From: Nilaparvata lugens | Taxonomy: Eukaryota; Arthropoda; Insecta; Hemiptera; Delphacidae | Reading direction: 5' to 3' | Length of the DNA: 64,000 bases | Assembly (NCBI RefSeq): GCF_014356525.2 | Contig: NC_052507.1 | Coordinates: 46,051,992 to 46,115,991, forward strand | Shown: positions 28,524 through 40,807 of the stretch, in pieces | How positions within the stretch are numbered: position 1 is the first letter of the stretch | Layout: the number at the start of each line of letters is the position of its first letter | Notes under the pieces: generated by a model | What the model was told of the DNA's origin: nothing | Databases searched by the model: none | The model's input: only the letters and a program-made list of their open reading frames with translations | Made by a program: the position numbers and the translations under genes

Positions 28524-30142
28524 ATATAAATTTGAGTTCCTGCACCTTGCAAAAGAGATTTCTAGAAGAAAAAGGAAGGAAGTGATAAAGCAGGAAAGAA
28601 AACGCTCTTAGTTTATGAATTAGAAAGAGAATTGAGAGCTCGAGGTGGTCGAGTTATGTGGCCAATGAAATCACGTGTCTCTCTTCAGAGGCCGGTAATA
28701 GAAAATATATTGCATCTTACGATTGAAATAACTTGTGGTTGAAATAGCTTAAAGGCTAGTCCAAGTTTAAAGGGTCTGTTTAGATGTAAATTCGTCATTA
28801 CACAATAACTCCAGATTAGGCCTTATTCCGGCTGTCCTTCCTCCAGTTTTGATGTCGGGGCCCCTCCTTGAAAAAACACACGGAGCCTAAACCAATAGGC
28901 TATTGGAATAGGTGGGCGGCGGCAGGCTTTGAAAAAGCCTACCTATACTCTGTTATATCGGTACTATATAAACTAGTCTATACCTGTACTCTGATTTTAT
29001 ATCGGTATGCTATTCATCCGACTCCATATGTATACCATAATACTAAGCAGGTAAGCTGTTGAGTCGAGTCTATCTATATGGAGTTAGCCAATGCAGACAG
29101 GGAGGCGTCGGTTCGGCCTTATCACAAAGTTTAAGGCTTCGACCCTGGAACAGCAGCAGCATCAGCAGCAGTTAGTAGCAACCAACTTGGTCACAGCAAC
29201 CACAGTCGCAGCACGCAGTCTCTATGATTGACTGGCTCCAATAAATTGACTTGTTTACTAGTTCAGACACACAATTTGTGGTCCAAATGTTACATTGCAA
29301 TCTACCATTCCCACGATTAGTCCCGAATCAAGTCGCACTGGTCGGCTTGGGCCTCTTTCACACGATAGGAGACGTGCTCACTGAACAGTGTTCACGTTTT
29401 TTTATCGAAGTACATTGATTCCAATCGTGTCTTTCACATGGTGATCCCGAGCCAGGAACCTCCTTTTGTCACGTCTTTTCCCCTCGAGGCAAGCAGAAAC
29501 CCGTTTGGATCGAGATACTAATGGACTAATCGCCGCTTTCACATGGTGATTCTACGTCTCTCTGGTCATCACTTTTTCTCAAAATCTATCTTTCTGATTT
29601 CGGATTTGGATTCAGCGACCCCAAATTCTACAATGCGTAGGTCCTGTTTTCGAAAATATCCGAAAACAAGGAAGTTATGGCTGGTTTTAATAAAGCTTTC
29701 CATTATCATATAATTATACGGTAAAAACGAACAGGTACTGTACTATACAGTACCTACGTATGTACTGTAGCTATTATAATACAACTTACACTGTATTCGT
29801 GTAGGAAATTTGGTGGGATAATTATCTTGATTTCTGAAAATATCCAAAAATAAGGGAGTAAGATAACTTTGAAAAACCAACGTTTTCCTGCCGATTGACA
29901 AAACAGATTAAAAAATATTCTAAGACATATTATGTCTTGAATTAAAAATGTGTAACAGATATCCAGATCACTATCCAAGCTATCAAGCTTTTCATAAATT
30001 TATTTGTCTCCTCATGGCAGTAGGTTTGCGCCCAAAGTTGCCACTTAAAATTCTCTGTGATAATTATTAAATTATGATAGAACACATTATCGTATTGATC
30101 TTCTAGATCCAGTTACATGCACATCGATTTCCGTAAAATTGA
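28524..30142. other. Intergenic, no confirmed gene
   Basis: No supported coding gene. A TATATAAA at 28965-28972 followed by an ATG at 29028 and a GTAAGC donor at 29051 imitates the first-exon layout of the cuticular genes, but no second exon is visible (see findings). A CAG-rich patch lies at 29149-29180. Confidence 0.4.
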
Positions 30143-30241
30143 TTTTTACTGTTCCTATGAATTCTACCAGGTTCAGCGCAACTTGTTGAATATCATTATG
30201 TTTGATTCAACAGACAAATTCATAAGAACGGCAAAAAATTG
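30143..30241. repeat. Small imperfect hairpin
   Basis: TTTTTACTGTTCCTATGAAT is mirrored by ATTCATAAGAACGGCAAAAAAT across about 100 bp. Related to the inverted repeat at 25796-25933. Confidence 0.6.
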
Positions 30242-30702
30242 AACAACAAAAAAGCAGAAGTTTGCGTCGAAGCTATACGACATAGAAAGCAAAAGCTCAC
30301 GATTGGTCCATATTTCTATGACTGAGGATTCAGCCAGAGACAAGAAATATAGGCTTACGCTTATCCTTTATCTATGATTCAGCTCAGCGACTGAAATCAA
30401 CAAGCCATGATTATGTTAATCAATACTCATATAATAATACAAAGTACAGAACTGCTTTTCACTATAATACATGGTTTTCATCTTCTATACTTATAAAATT
30501 CTTATCCCACTGACTCACTGATCACGATTTCTGGAAAACTACTGGACTGATACATTGCAACAAAACTTGGAATATAGCTTCCTTATAAGTCCTAGGTGCT
30601 CACCAAGAAATCTTTTGGCGATATTTTGACTCTTAGGGTGGTTTTTAAGGGTTTAAAGTTCGTCTTCTAGCATGTATATTCTTCTTATTCCAATCTCTTA
30701 AT

Positions 30703-31535
30703 CGACCAAGCAAAGTGAGGTCTGAGATTCAAGTCGACGGTTTGGCATTTCTTGTTCAAATGTTTAAATGTTCAAATGTTTAAATGTTTAAATGTTTAAA
30801 TGTTTAAATGTTTAAATGTTTAAATGTTAAATGTTAAATGTTTAAATGTTTAAATGTTTAAATGTTTAAATGTTTAAATGTTTAAATGTTTAAATGTTTA
30901 AATGTTTAAATGTTTAAATGTTAATGTTAAATGTTTAAATGTTTTAAATGTTTAAATGTTTAAATGTTTAAATGTTTAATGTTTAAATGTTTAAATGTTT
31001 AATGTTTAAATGTTTAAATGTTTAAATGTTTAAATGTTTAAATGTTTAATGTTTAAATGTTTAAATGTAAATGTTTAAATGTTTAAATGTTTAATGTTTA
31101 AATGTTTAAATGTTTAATGTTAAATGTTAAATGTTTAAATGTTTAAATGTTTAATGTTTAAATGTTTAAATGTTTAAATGTTTTAAATGTTAAATGTTTA
31201 AATTTTAAATGTTTAAATGTTTAAATGTTTAAATGTTTAAATGTTTAAATGTTTAAATGTTTAAATGTTTAAATGTTTAAATGTTTAAATTTTAAATGTT
31301 TAAATGTTTAATGTTTAAATGTTTAAATGTTTAAATGTTTAAATGTTTAAATGTTTAAATGTTTATATGTTTATATGTTTATATGTTTATATGTTTATAT
31401 GTTTATATGTTTATATGTTTATATTTTATATGTTTATATTTTATATGTTTATATGTTATATGTTTATATGTTTATATGTTTATATGTTTATATGTTTATA
31501 TGTTTATATGTTTATATGTTTATATGTTCATATGT
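30703..31535 (+). repeat. Family R fragment expanded into a TTTAAATG / TTTATATG minisatellite
   Basis: The first ~50 bp (CGACCAAGCAAAGTGAGGTC, AAGTCGACGGTTTGGCATTT) are the left end of family R. From about 30754 an 8-bp unit TTTAAATG is repeated about 75 times with occasional 1-2 bp losses. At about 31362 it switches to TTTATATG for another ~20 units. The long open frames here (24-bp period, Met-Phe-Ile-Cys-Leu-Tyr-Val type) are by-products of the repeat. Confidence 0.92.
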
Positions 31536-31803
31536 TCTGACGTTATTTTTGTGAATAACGGTTTGCCTGGCTTGGCTGCAGTCGGTAAAGCATGAGTAAA
31601 AAATTATATAACTCTGGTTGTGGTTCTTTGAATACAAAATTAGAACAAAACTCTTACAGGCTCGCCTAGGAGCTCCCGCAATTCACTGCTCTTGGACAAT
31701 TTATATCTTTATTTTTTTTACACTGCTCTGGGACGTATTATTTCCAAAGATTTGATTATCAATGCTAAATATCGCTGTCCAAACCAACTTATTCGGTGAA
31801 GAA

Positions 31804-34550
31804 TAGAGATGGGTATCGAAAGACAAAACATCGATGTTTTTGAACATTGATGTTTTTAAACATTGTTTATCACCCTACGTTTTCATGGATGATACTATTA
31901 GTCCAGTCAATATAGACATAAGAAAGGGGGTGTGCATGCAATTTATATTGTAGTTCTGATTTTTTAATATATTATTTGGGTACATAAGATAAGTCCAGAA
32001 CCAATTTCTTCACGCAAGATTTCCTTGTGCTAGATACAGGATAGCCCAGAAACCTTGTATTTTCGGCTCATTTTCCAGTTTTCAGCTATTTCTGCCAAAT
32101 CTCTCCCAGATTATATAATTCTGAATAAAAATGAGATCACTCGGAACTCTCTATCTCCAATGAGTACTTTGTTATAATTTTTCAAAAATGAGTAAAATTT
32201 GAAGAAAAAATCAATTTTGATGAATTTTAGTTTTTAATCAACAATATCTTCCAATTGTTACAATATTAGATGTATATTTCAAAATCCCTCTAGGCGAATT
32301 TTTGTGCTATACAATCTGAGATCAGGTGGAACGCTCTATGTCATATAGATTTCCATCAGGTACACCTGACAACAATGCTCCTTGTATTGTGGAAAACACC
32401 TAATTTTCAGCTTCAACCATCATCACCATCTACTTTGTCCTCACATTGATATTTCGCACAATCACATAAGTTCATGGGTAAGAATCACCTGTTAGATGCA
32501 CTTAACTTTAGTATTCCCTAGTAGAGGCATGCTTAAGGACACTTCAAGGATCAAAATTTCAAACACTTATAATTTACTTTTGACACAATGCTCACAATTC
32601 ATCGTACTACACTTTATTCTTCTCGGCTGGCCAAGGCGGTTCAAAACCATGCATCAACAGTCAAATTCGGTCAAAAAATAGAAACATTGTTGAGTGTAGG
32701 TACTTATTCATATTCAATACATAAGAAATGACCAATTTCTATATTCAAAGCTATGTATCTCGGTAACCCCTCATGATAAAAATTATTACATGATCTGTAT
32801 AATGTAATGTACAATAGAATTTTCTATTTCATCTGCTGTAAACAATTCATGAAAAAATATGTTGTAAAGTGAGATTTGATTGTTTAAAAAAATCCAAAAA
32901 TTGTATATATTTTTCTCATATTAACGGTTTTGGCACTTCTATGACAGCGAAAAGTGATTCAAGATGGATTTTAGGCGACTGACCTCTTAGAGGATGAATT
33001 TATCTACAATTTCTAATCAATCGTAAGTTTCTATGATGTATCAGACTCGTTTTAGAAACTCTTGATCAACAGTAAAATTACAAAAAAAATGTAAAAACTG
33101 AAATCGCCATTTTTAAAATCTTAATTTCCAAATTGTTTTGGAATCGAAAGTATTATTTATTGGAGTGGGTAGAGGGGGACAATTTTCACATTCTCACTAG
33201 ATTTGGAAATTTTGTCAGAAGTATTTCACAACAAATGCAACTTTGAATATAGAAATTGGTCATTTTCTGTGTATTGGAATATGGGCTTAAGTACACTCAA
33301 CAATAAATTTTCCATTTTTCGACCAAATTTGACTATTAGGCATTATTTTGAACCGCCATGACGAACCGAGAAGGATGAAGTGTAGTACGATGAAATCTGA
33401 GCATTGTGTCAAAAGTTATGTGTTTGAAATTTTGATCCTTGAAGTGTCCTTAAGCGCGCCTCTCAACTAGGAAATACTGAAATGAAGTGCATCTTGCGGG
33501 TGATTCTTATAGAACATGATCTCATGAACTTATGTCATTGTGCGAAATATCAATGTGAAGACAATGTAGTTGGTGATGATGGTTGAAGCTGAAAATCAGG
33601 TGTTTTTCACAATACAAGGAGCATTGTTGTCAGGTGTACCTGGAATATGAGATAAATTGCTATACCTGATCTCAGATTGTAGAGCACAAAAAGAGCTTCT
33701 AGAGTGACTACAATTTTATCTGGAGCTATTGTTTTAATATTTCAACAGTTACTAACTGGAATCACAGCAATTCTGGTCTTGGGGTATTCAAGTAACATAT
33801 TCAAGTCTTTCGAATAATTGAAGTCAGGTTGTGACTAGAAAGATACATCAACTCTAGTTCACAAGATTTGTCATCTTCATGGTTTTGTCTGAAACCTCTC
33901 GGGATATCCTTGAGGATTCGGTCTTGAAATTTCACCCTAAGCTAATTTTAGCAATCATTGATATTCATTTAATACCTGATAGATTTTTTAGGTAATGAAA
34001 ATGGATTAAGTTTTTTATATGGATATCTGCACTCCTTACAATACGAGGACCTCTTTTCCAGAGCTAGATTAATTAGTGTTTAACACATGTTGAGGGAATA
34101 ATTGTAGTAAGAAAAAGCTCTTCCTCCTAAGAAACAAAGAATCCGACCTCTTATTCAATTCTAAATAACTAACTATCTAACAAACTAGCAATCTGCAGGA
34201 AATCAAAACTTATGCGAGATCTTTCACAAGAGTGATCTATATTCACAAAAAACACTGAACAAAATACTACACTAAATATGATAGAGATTATGATTGTAAT
34301 TCTGTTACTATTGCTTATTGCTCTCAAGATAATCCTCTTCAAACAAAAAAATAAAAAAAAACTTGTATCAAATTAAAAAATGAGAATTGTTTTTACTTTT
34401 TAGTTGGGAAAAACATCGGATGGCCAATGTCTAGGTAAAACCATCGATAAGTGAAAAACATCAAACAGTTAACATCGATGTTAAAAACATCAATGTTTGA
34501 TGCTGAAACTTCGATGTTTTTGAACATCAATGTATCGATACCCATCCCTA
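31804..34550. mobile_element. Non-autonomous hAT element, copy 1
   Basis: Starts TAGAGATGGGTATCGA and ends TCGATACCCATCCCTA. Flanked by 8-bp GTGAAGAA (31796-31803) and GAGAAGAA (34551-34558), one mismatch, fitting the nTnnnnAn target preference of hAT transposases. The ends carry arrays of palindromic CATCGATG units. No transposase ORF. The inside contains sequence of the TAGTCCAGTCA MITE family from 31899, partly duplicated in inverted orientation (about 32280-32700 against 33300-33660). Copy 2 (46060-48467) is in the opposite orientation. Confidence 0.85.
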
Positions 34551-34558
34551 GAGAAGAA

Positions 34559-36556
34559 TAAAGTCGGATGGTAATTCTTAATACTTCAATACTGGTAACT
34601 TGATAAATAAATATGAGATTGGTCATGCATGGAAGTAGGGGAACAAATAAAGGATACACCATAAAAATTTGTTACATATATTACACAGAAAAATATCAAT
34701 GAATAGATAAATGTAGAAATATATAGAGCAACAAGCAAAAATAGTAAATATAAGAACAAACATATCAAAAAATAAAATATCACAGATTAGATCACTAGTT
34801 CTTTAGCACAAAGCGTTACCATGTGCTTTTAAATCATTAATTGTATGCATTTAATTTATGCAGCTCAGATATTGACTTGCTGCTGCTTGTCGATTTAAAA
34901 ATCTCACTATATATCTTCTTTCCAAAAATCATATAAATAATCAATTGATAAATCATAAATCTTAAATATATTAATATGTATAGATCTCAGAATATATCTC
35001 AGTATATATATCTCAGGGCTTAAGGTTCGGCCTCTGGTGGAATCAGATAAATTAATTCATCCAGTGAACAAGAGCTACATTTACATCTTTATAATTCGCT
35101 AATAAATCAATGATTGAGTGAGCATATTTATATTCAACATCAAATTTAAATATTTCTTTAATCGGTGTATCCTTAGACATATGCATTTGATATAATTCAT
35201 TCATCTAGTAATATATGTTTCTTGTACCTTTTAAGACTTGCACAAGTTTTATAATAATTTTCAAAATTTTTAACCTTTCGACGAGCTAGCTTTTCATATT
35301 TTTGTTTCACTCGAAGCACTGAGGGCGCCCTAAATTCATATATTTCGTCAATTTATCACTCAAATGCTGAATTTCACAAGATGATGGTGGCGATCCGAAT
35401 TTCCTATCGTCCTGGATTTTCTGGTGGCCGAAGTTGTCTTCTCCAAGGGAATAAATAAATATCTAATGACTTATGCTTTAATACAGCATCACTAAGTCTT
35501 ATACAAATATTAATTAATGAATTTAAACTTCGAGTCTTTCAAATGTACAATTTAACAAAAGGAGCTTGTGCTCTATAAAATTTAGTGGCGTTCCATGGCA
35601 GCATCTGGCAGGCAAGTGGGCTCTGTTCTACCCCTATTTTCTAAGATCATACTTCCGACTTACAAATTTGCATATATTTAGATATTCCACTACTATGCCA
35701 TTAAAAAGATCAAATAGTCGGTGCCAATCTGCTAAGTTATTATCTATATCTTAGGTATTATATTTTACAATTATTTGGACCATACCCGATACATAAACTG
35801 AGTAGAGATAACTTATAAATTCTTATCATTTATAAAAATATCTATAGAAAAATTTGAATCAGCTCGCTATTGCCACCCATCAACTACTGTAATTTGATTG
35901 GTTCATGCAAAATTCACAAATGTATCCATGTGCCTCCTGAATATACATACTTCCTTAATATTTTTATTTATTTTTTGGTTTTTTGTACATGCTCATTACA
36001 GATAATAAATATTTTTGAATTTTATAAGTTGTTTTTCCCTCTACAACAAGTTGCCATGTGCTTACCAAATCCTCTAGTTGAATACTATTTGTTTACAACA
36101 AAATTTTGCCAAGGTGTCTGGCTAGATTTCAAATTACACAGCTTGGTCGATTATTAGGTTGCTGACCAGTAGGTATATAGCCTAGCCTCAAAATTCCAAT
36201 ACTTTATATAATATAATAAATAGCAAAATAGAATTTCTTTACTATTTGGCTGTTCTAATTTTAGCCATGATACCCGTTATTATCTAATCTTTCATTTGTT
36301 GTTATCACACTTGGCGATAATAGAGCAGCTGTTTGCTCAAGACCTATAGAAATTCTTTCCATTAGCGATTTTGCTTGCCTATCAAAATTCAATATGTTAC
36401 ACACACCCCCGAATTTGAATTCAAAATATTTTGAGAATCAACAATGTTTTTAATACAAATTCTTCCTTTAACACATCAACATAACCTAGAAATATCCACC
36501 GAAAACACTTTCAAAACCTCATAATAATTCGCAGACCTTTTCTGCATACACCCTCC
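34559..36556. other. AT-rich spacer between hAT copy 1 and piggyBac
   Basis: No supported gene, RNA or repeat end. Short open frames have no recognisable domains. Confidence 0.45.
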
Positions 36557-36560
36557 TTAC

Positions 36561-39500
36561 CCTTCATGCAGGCGCACAAATTTTCCAACACTACTGGGCG
36601 TGCAGCGGTAGTTTACTGGCTTCCAATTTTCTCAATGCTTTCAATTTAAAATTTGGATTGACATGACAAATGTGTATGATAAACAGCCTGAATTACATAT
36701 TCATGAATTTAAATTGTTTGAGAATACTCAACACAGAATGATACACATATTATAGGATAGGCAATAACAAATCAACAAACTCCTGTGATAAATAATATTA
36801 TTATATGAAAATGAAAACTCAATATAGTGCATGGGAAAAAGTTAATATTGGAAATAATATCATAAAAGAATTGACTAATAATGTGATAAACTAAATACAG
36901 TACATAAGAGAAAATTAATATTGGAAATAATATAATAAATGAATTAACTTATAATGTGATAATTATTCATATTGATATTATTGATATGGAATTTTTGCTC
37001 AGTCTGAATTCTCCAAGTCAGCATTTTCACAGTTGGAGCATATTGGTATAATATGTTTTTTGCAAACACTTCTCTTACAAGTGTTGCAGTGTAGTTTGGT
37101 GATGCAGTTCTTCTTTGAACCACAAATGTAGCAGAAGCATCTCCTATTTGGGTTCACTGGCTTCTCAACTGGAACATCAGTTTCCTTGTATGCACTTAGA
37201 AATAAGCTCAAGTCTTTTGGAAGACAAGTTAGCTTAGCCCGTTGCCTCAAGTTTTTTTCCATCAGCTCCAGTGCCAACTCATGAATGTATTCCCGCCTCA
37301 AGAAAGATATTTGTGAATTATTCATCTGGTATATCCTCATTGAGTTGATTCTGGCAATGTCTAGATAGCAAAAGAAGAGTGCCATTGGCCAACGTTGTGT
37401 TCTTCTTGATGTTGTGATTTGTGAACAAATCAGGTCAACTGTATCGACACCCCCTTTAGTTGAATCGTAGTCCATTATTTGTACTGGCTTCCCAGTTTCA
37501 GCATCAACCTCATTTCCATCACGTAGAGTTGATAATACAACAACACATTTCTTTTTTTTTTGGTTACACTTGAAACCAGAGTAGCCAAATCATTGCATCC
37601 GAAAAAATGAGTACCTGGAGTTGAATTAGCACTTATTGGTATGAACTCTGGTGGGATCTCAGTTTTATTGCTCCTCAGAGTCCCCAAAAACATCAGTCCA
37701 TTTGAAAAAAGGTGTTCAGCCAATGGATAGCTACTGAACCAATTATCAGTAGTGACATTTCTATTTGATTCTTTCAAAGGTTCACACAAACTATTTACAA
37801 TGTCAAAAGGCTTATTGGAGGTGGTAGAGTATGGTCCGGGTCTTTGAACTCCACAATATATCAACATATTATTTGTGTAAAAAGTTTGTGAGTCGCAGCT
37901 TGCATAAATTTTCAAACCATATTCTGCTGGCTTCTGGGGCATGTATTGTATGAAACTGCATCATCCTTGAAAAGCTACCAGCATCTCGTCAATTGTAGTA
38001 CATTCACCCACATTATATGCACTTTGACAGTTCTCTATGAATGAAGCATGGAATTCGCGGATAGGAGCTAATTTATCTTGGAGAGATTGTTCCACTCTGG
38101 TGGTGATGTCATCAAATCAAATTGACCTCAACAACATACGGAATCGATGCTCACTGAAGTAAGCACATAATATAGTCAACCCAGTTCCATTTGTAGTAAA
38201 AAACTCAGAAACATCACTCCGGTTTCCCCATTTCACAGCAATCAAAAATGAAGCTCCAAATAAAGCTAAAATTTCTTCTCCAGTGGTAGACCTATAATCT
38301 ATGTCCCTAAAACCATCTCCATCTACCCTATCGTTTTTTCTTTCATCTTTTTGTTTTGAAATAAATATATTCGTATATTCTACCATTTTTTCAATCATTG
38401 ATTCCAAAATTATTTTCAGTAAACATTCGCTCCTACTTTAACACTTTCTTGCCTCCCCTTTTGGTCCAGGAATTGTCTTTATTATATTTACAGCTTTTGT
38501 TTTTGTTGTTTGGTGGAGAGGTCTATTTGCCCACAATGTATCACCATTCCTCCCAATGAAAATTCTTAAACCTTCCAAGTTTTCTTCTTTTTCCCTCATC
38601 ACAGGCACCATCAGCTCTTCCAAGTCGTTTTCAGGTTCGCTGTTGTGTCGATCATGTTCAATGACTTCAGCTTCAAAATCGATGTCATCTTCAAAGTCAT
38701 TCTGCTCTCCACATTCTTCTTCAGATTCCAACTCGTTGAGGACCCGATCAAAATCCTTTGGATCGATGAAACGTGCCCTGAAAATAAACCTTTTATTTAC
38801 TATTACAAAAAGTACTCAACTTATACTATCAGTAGTCATAGAATACTACTAGTCATATACTACTAGTCATAGAAGAAGCAAAATGTGATAATATGTGAAT
38901 TTGTAAGTAATGTAGTATCAAGATATTGAATAATGTATGTGGAGACTATAAGAAGGACGAAAAAGGAAAATTCAATTATAAGAAGTCATAAGATATATCA
39001 AAGTATTTCCCTCTCCTATTATGTGTACAGTGTAGTAATGAGCCAAACAAATAATTCTATCATTGAAATGACGTATAAAGTGAGTGAAGATCCATTCAGA
39101 TGAAAGACAGAGAGGAAAAGAAAGACAGAAAACCAAGAATAATATGAGGAATCAAAATAATAACAAATAACAATATGAAATGTCATAATAAAGAAGTTTT
39201 AGACACTTATATCTTTGTTGTTATCCATTATATCAGCGATTCAATTGATAATATTTATTTTGGGGAGAAACAAACTAGTAATTACGAAGATTTGTACTTA
39301 CATTCTTGGTTTTACAGTTGCCGTATAGAATAACACTAGTGGGCGCACGGCGGTAAACTACCACCTTCCATGCACTGATAACTTTGAAACTTGCTGGTTG
39401 CTCTCTACTAGAAGACTAAACCTTGTCAACACTGACACCTATTGTCAAGAAGTGTGACTAGAGAATACATCCCCCTCCCAAGGTCAGGCAGCAAGCTGTT

Positions 39501-39563
39501 ATTCAACTGCACACAAAAGAATGGCCGGGGCGGTGAACTACCGCCCACGCGCCCGCATGAAGG
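36561..39563 (-). mobile_element. piggyBac-type DNA transposon, 3.0 kb, defective
   Basis: Ends are CCTTCATGCAGGCGC (left) and the inverse GCGCCCGCATGAAGG (right). The right flank is the expected TTAA (39564-39567); the left flank is TTAC (36557-36560), one change from TTAA. Subterminal GC-rich repeats around GGGCGTGCAGCGGTAGTTTA (left) and GGCGGTGAACTACCGCC (right) are likely transposase-binding sequence. It encodes a minus-strand transposase that is now broken. Confidence 0.88.
36999..39303 (-). pseudogene. piggyBac transposase (exon 1 end 39302-39303, exon 2 38777-36999), three stops and one frameshift
   Basis: DDE-type transposase that cuts and pastes at TTAA. Order in exon 2: acidic N-terminus (ELESEEECGEQNDFEDD), the first conserved block (38117-38407), catalytic Asp in TTIDEMLVAF, second Asp in NVTTDNWFSSYPLAEHL (ORF 37475-37942), third Asp in STKGGVDTVDL (37475 downwards), and a C-terminal Cys/His-rich zinc-binding domain (CYICGSKKNC...CNTCKRSVCKKH). 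All three catalytic residues are present and the length (~590 codons) is normal. In-frame stops: TAA at 38438-38440, TGA at 38117-38119 and TGA at 37961-37963. A one-base frameshift lies in a run of ten A (37552-37561). The frame has no ATG in exon 2 before residue ~40; a donor at 39301 and an acceptor at 38778 would create the start codon across the junction. Confidence 0.85.
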
Positions 39564-39567
39564 TTAA

Positions 39568-40100
39568 ATCTCCATCAAGACAATAACAAGTTCCTCCTTA
39601 TCAACACAAAAATATCACAAATATAACATCTTAAATACATTTCTTCCCTCTATAGTCATAGTACAACATTTTCAAATCTGCCGCTTGCAGTGATACCAAC
39701 TTACTTTCTACATAACAAACATTTTGGTTACTATACAATAAATCTCTTCTAAAAATACTTTCGAATAACAATTTTGGGGCTCATACATCATTTACAAGTT
39801 CTAGGTCTCTCATTTTAATAATATTCTCTAGATCAGGTACAATTCTTCCTTTGCTACAATTGGTTTTGGCTTCCTATGGTAACTTGTTTCATTTGAGGTT
39901 TTTTGGTAACAACGTGTTAATAACAATGATAATAATATAAAACATCTGAATAAATATATATAATATTAACTGATACATTAAATAACATATATAAATAGTT
40001 TTTTGGGAACAATCATTTCATCAACATGCGTGTAACAGATGCTTTATATCAACATGTGTTTAACAGGCTCTTTGCTTTTGATTTAGTGGGCATTTGCTAG
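39568..40100. other. Spacer between piggyBac and the 4.4-kb hAT-type element
   Basis: Non-coding AT-rich sequence with no recognised element. Confidence 0.45.
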
Positions 40101-40807
40101 TCTACGACCAGGGGTGCCCACAAGGGGGGGGCATGGCGCAATTTGCGCCATCAACATTTTTGGGGGGGTGGCATGATTTTTTTATATTTTATGTATACAT
40201 ATATATTTTATAACATTTTGAATCATGGCTAAAAAATCAAGGTATTTAATAGAAATATTATCCTAATGTAGTTAATTTTAATACTTTTTCCCACCTTTAC
40301 AATGTTATATTTTACTAAGTGTAACTCAATATACAGCATAAAAAATACAATTGATAATATTTTGTATGCAGGAATTTTAGTAATTCTAAGCCTATGAGTT
40401 TGAAGGTAAATCTTTGACAAAAATAAATTATAACTTCAACATCCACTATTATTCTGATTTCCTTTGCTTGATTAATTTTCAATGGTCCTTTGAGTTTCCT
40501 TGCTGTTGCAACTTAATTTTCTTTAAAGAACAATGATAAGTTAAATTGTAATGTACATCTCAATCTAATAATTATTTTAATCTCGAAGGCGTTTCATGAT
40601 GATATTAATGTCTCTGAAATGGGAATGCAATTATAAACAACATCGCAAACTCTAGTGAATTTGACAGGAGAAAAAACTTCTCTTGTCAAAAATTTGTGAC
40701 AAATATCAAATGAAGCAAATTTCAATCTTTCAAATTTACACCCTATTTACCACACAGTAATCAAGTAATTAGTGTAATGCTTTATTACTTTTTTCTGTTT
40801 TGTATAA

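Noticed and set aside
30754..31535. Regular repeats considered as a CRISPR array
   Set aside because: Units are contiguous with no unique spacers, and the sequence is eukaryotic.
31343..31595. ORFs of MFICLYV-type repeats that look like membrane proteins
   Set aside because: Translation of an 8-bp minisatellite (24-bp codon period). No start context or conserved domain.
38556..38866. Ser-rich ORFs on the plus strand
   Set aside because: They lie antisense to the acidic N-terminus of the piggyBac transposase.
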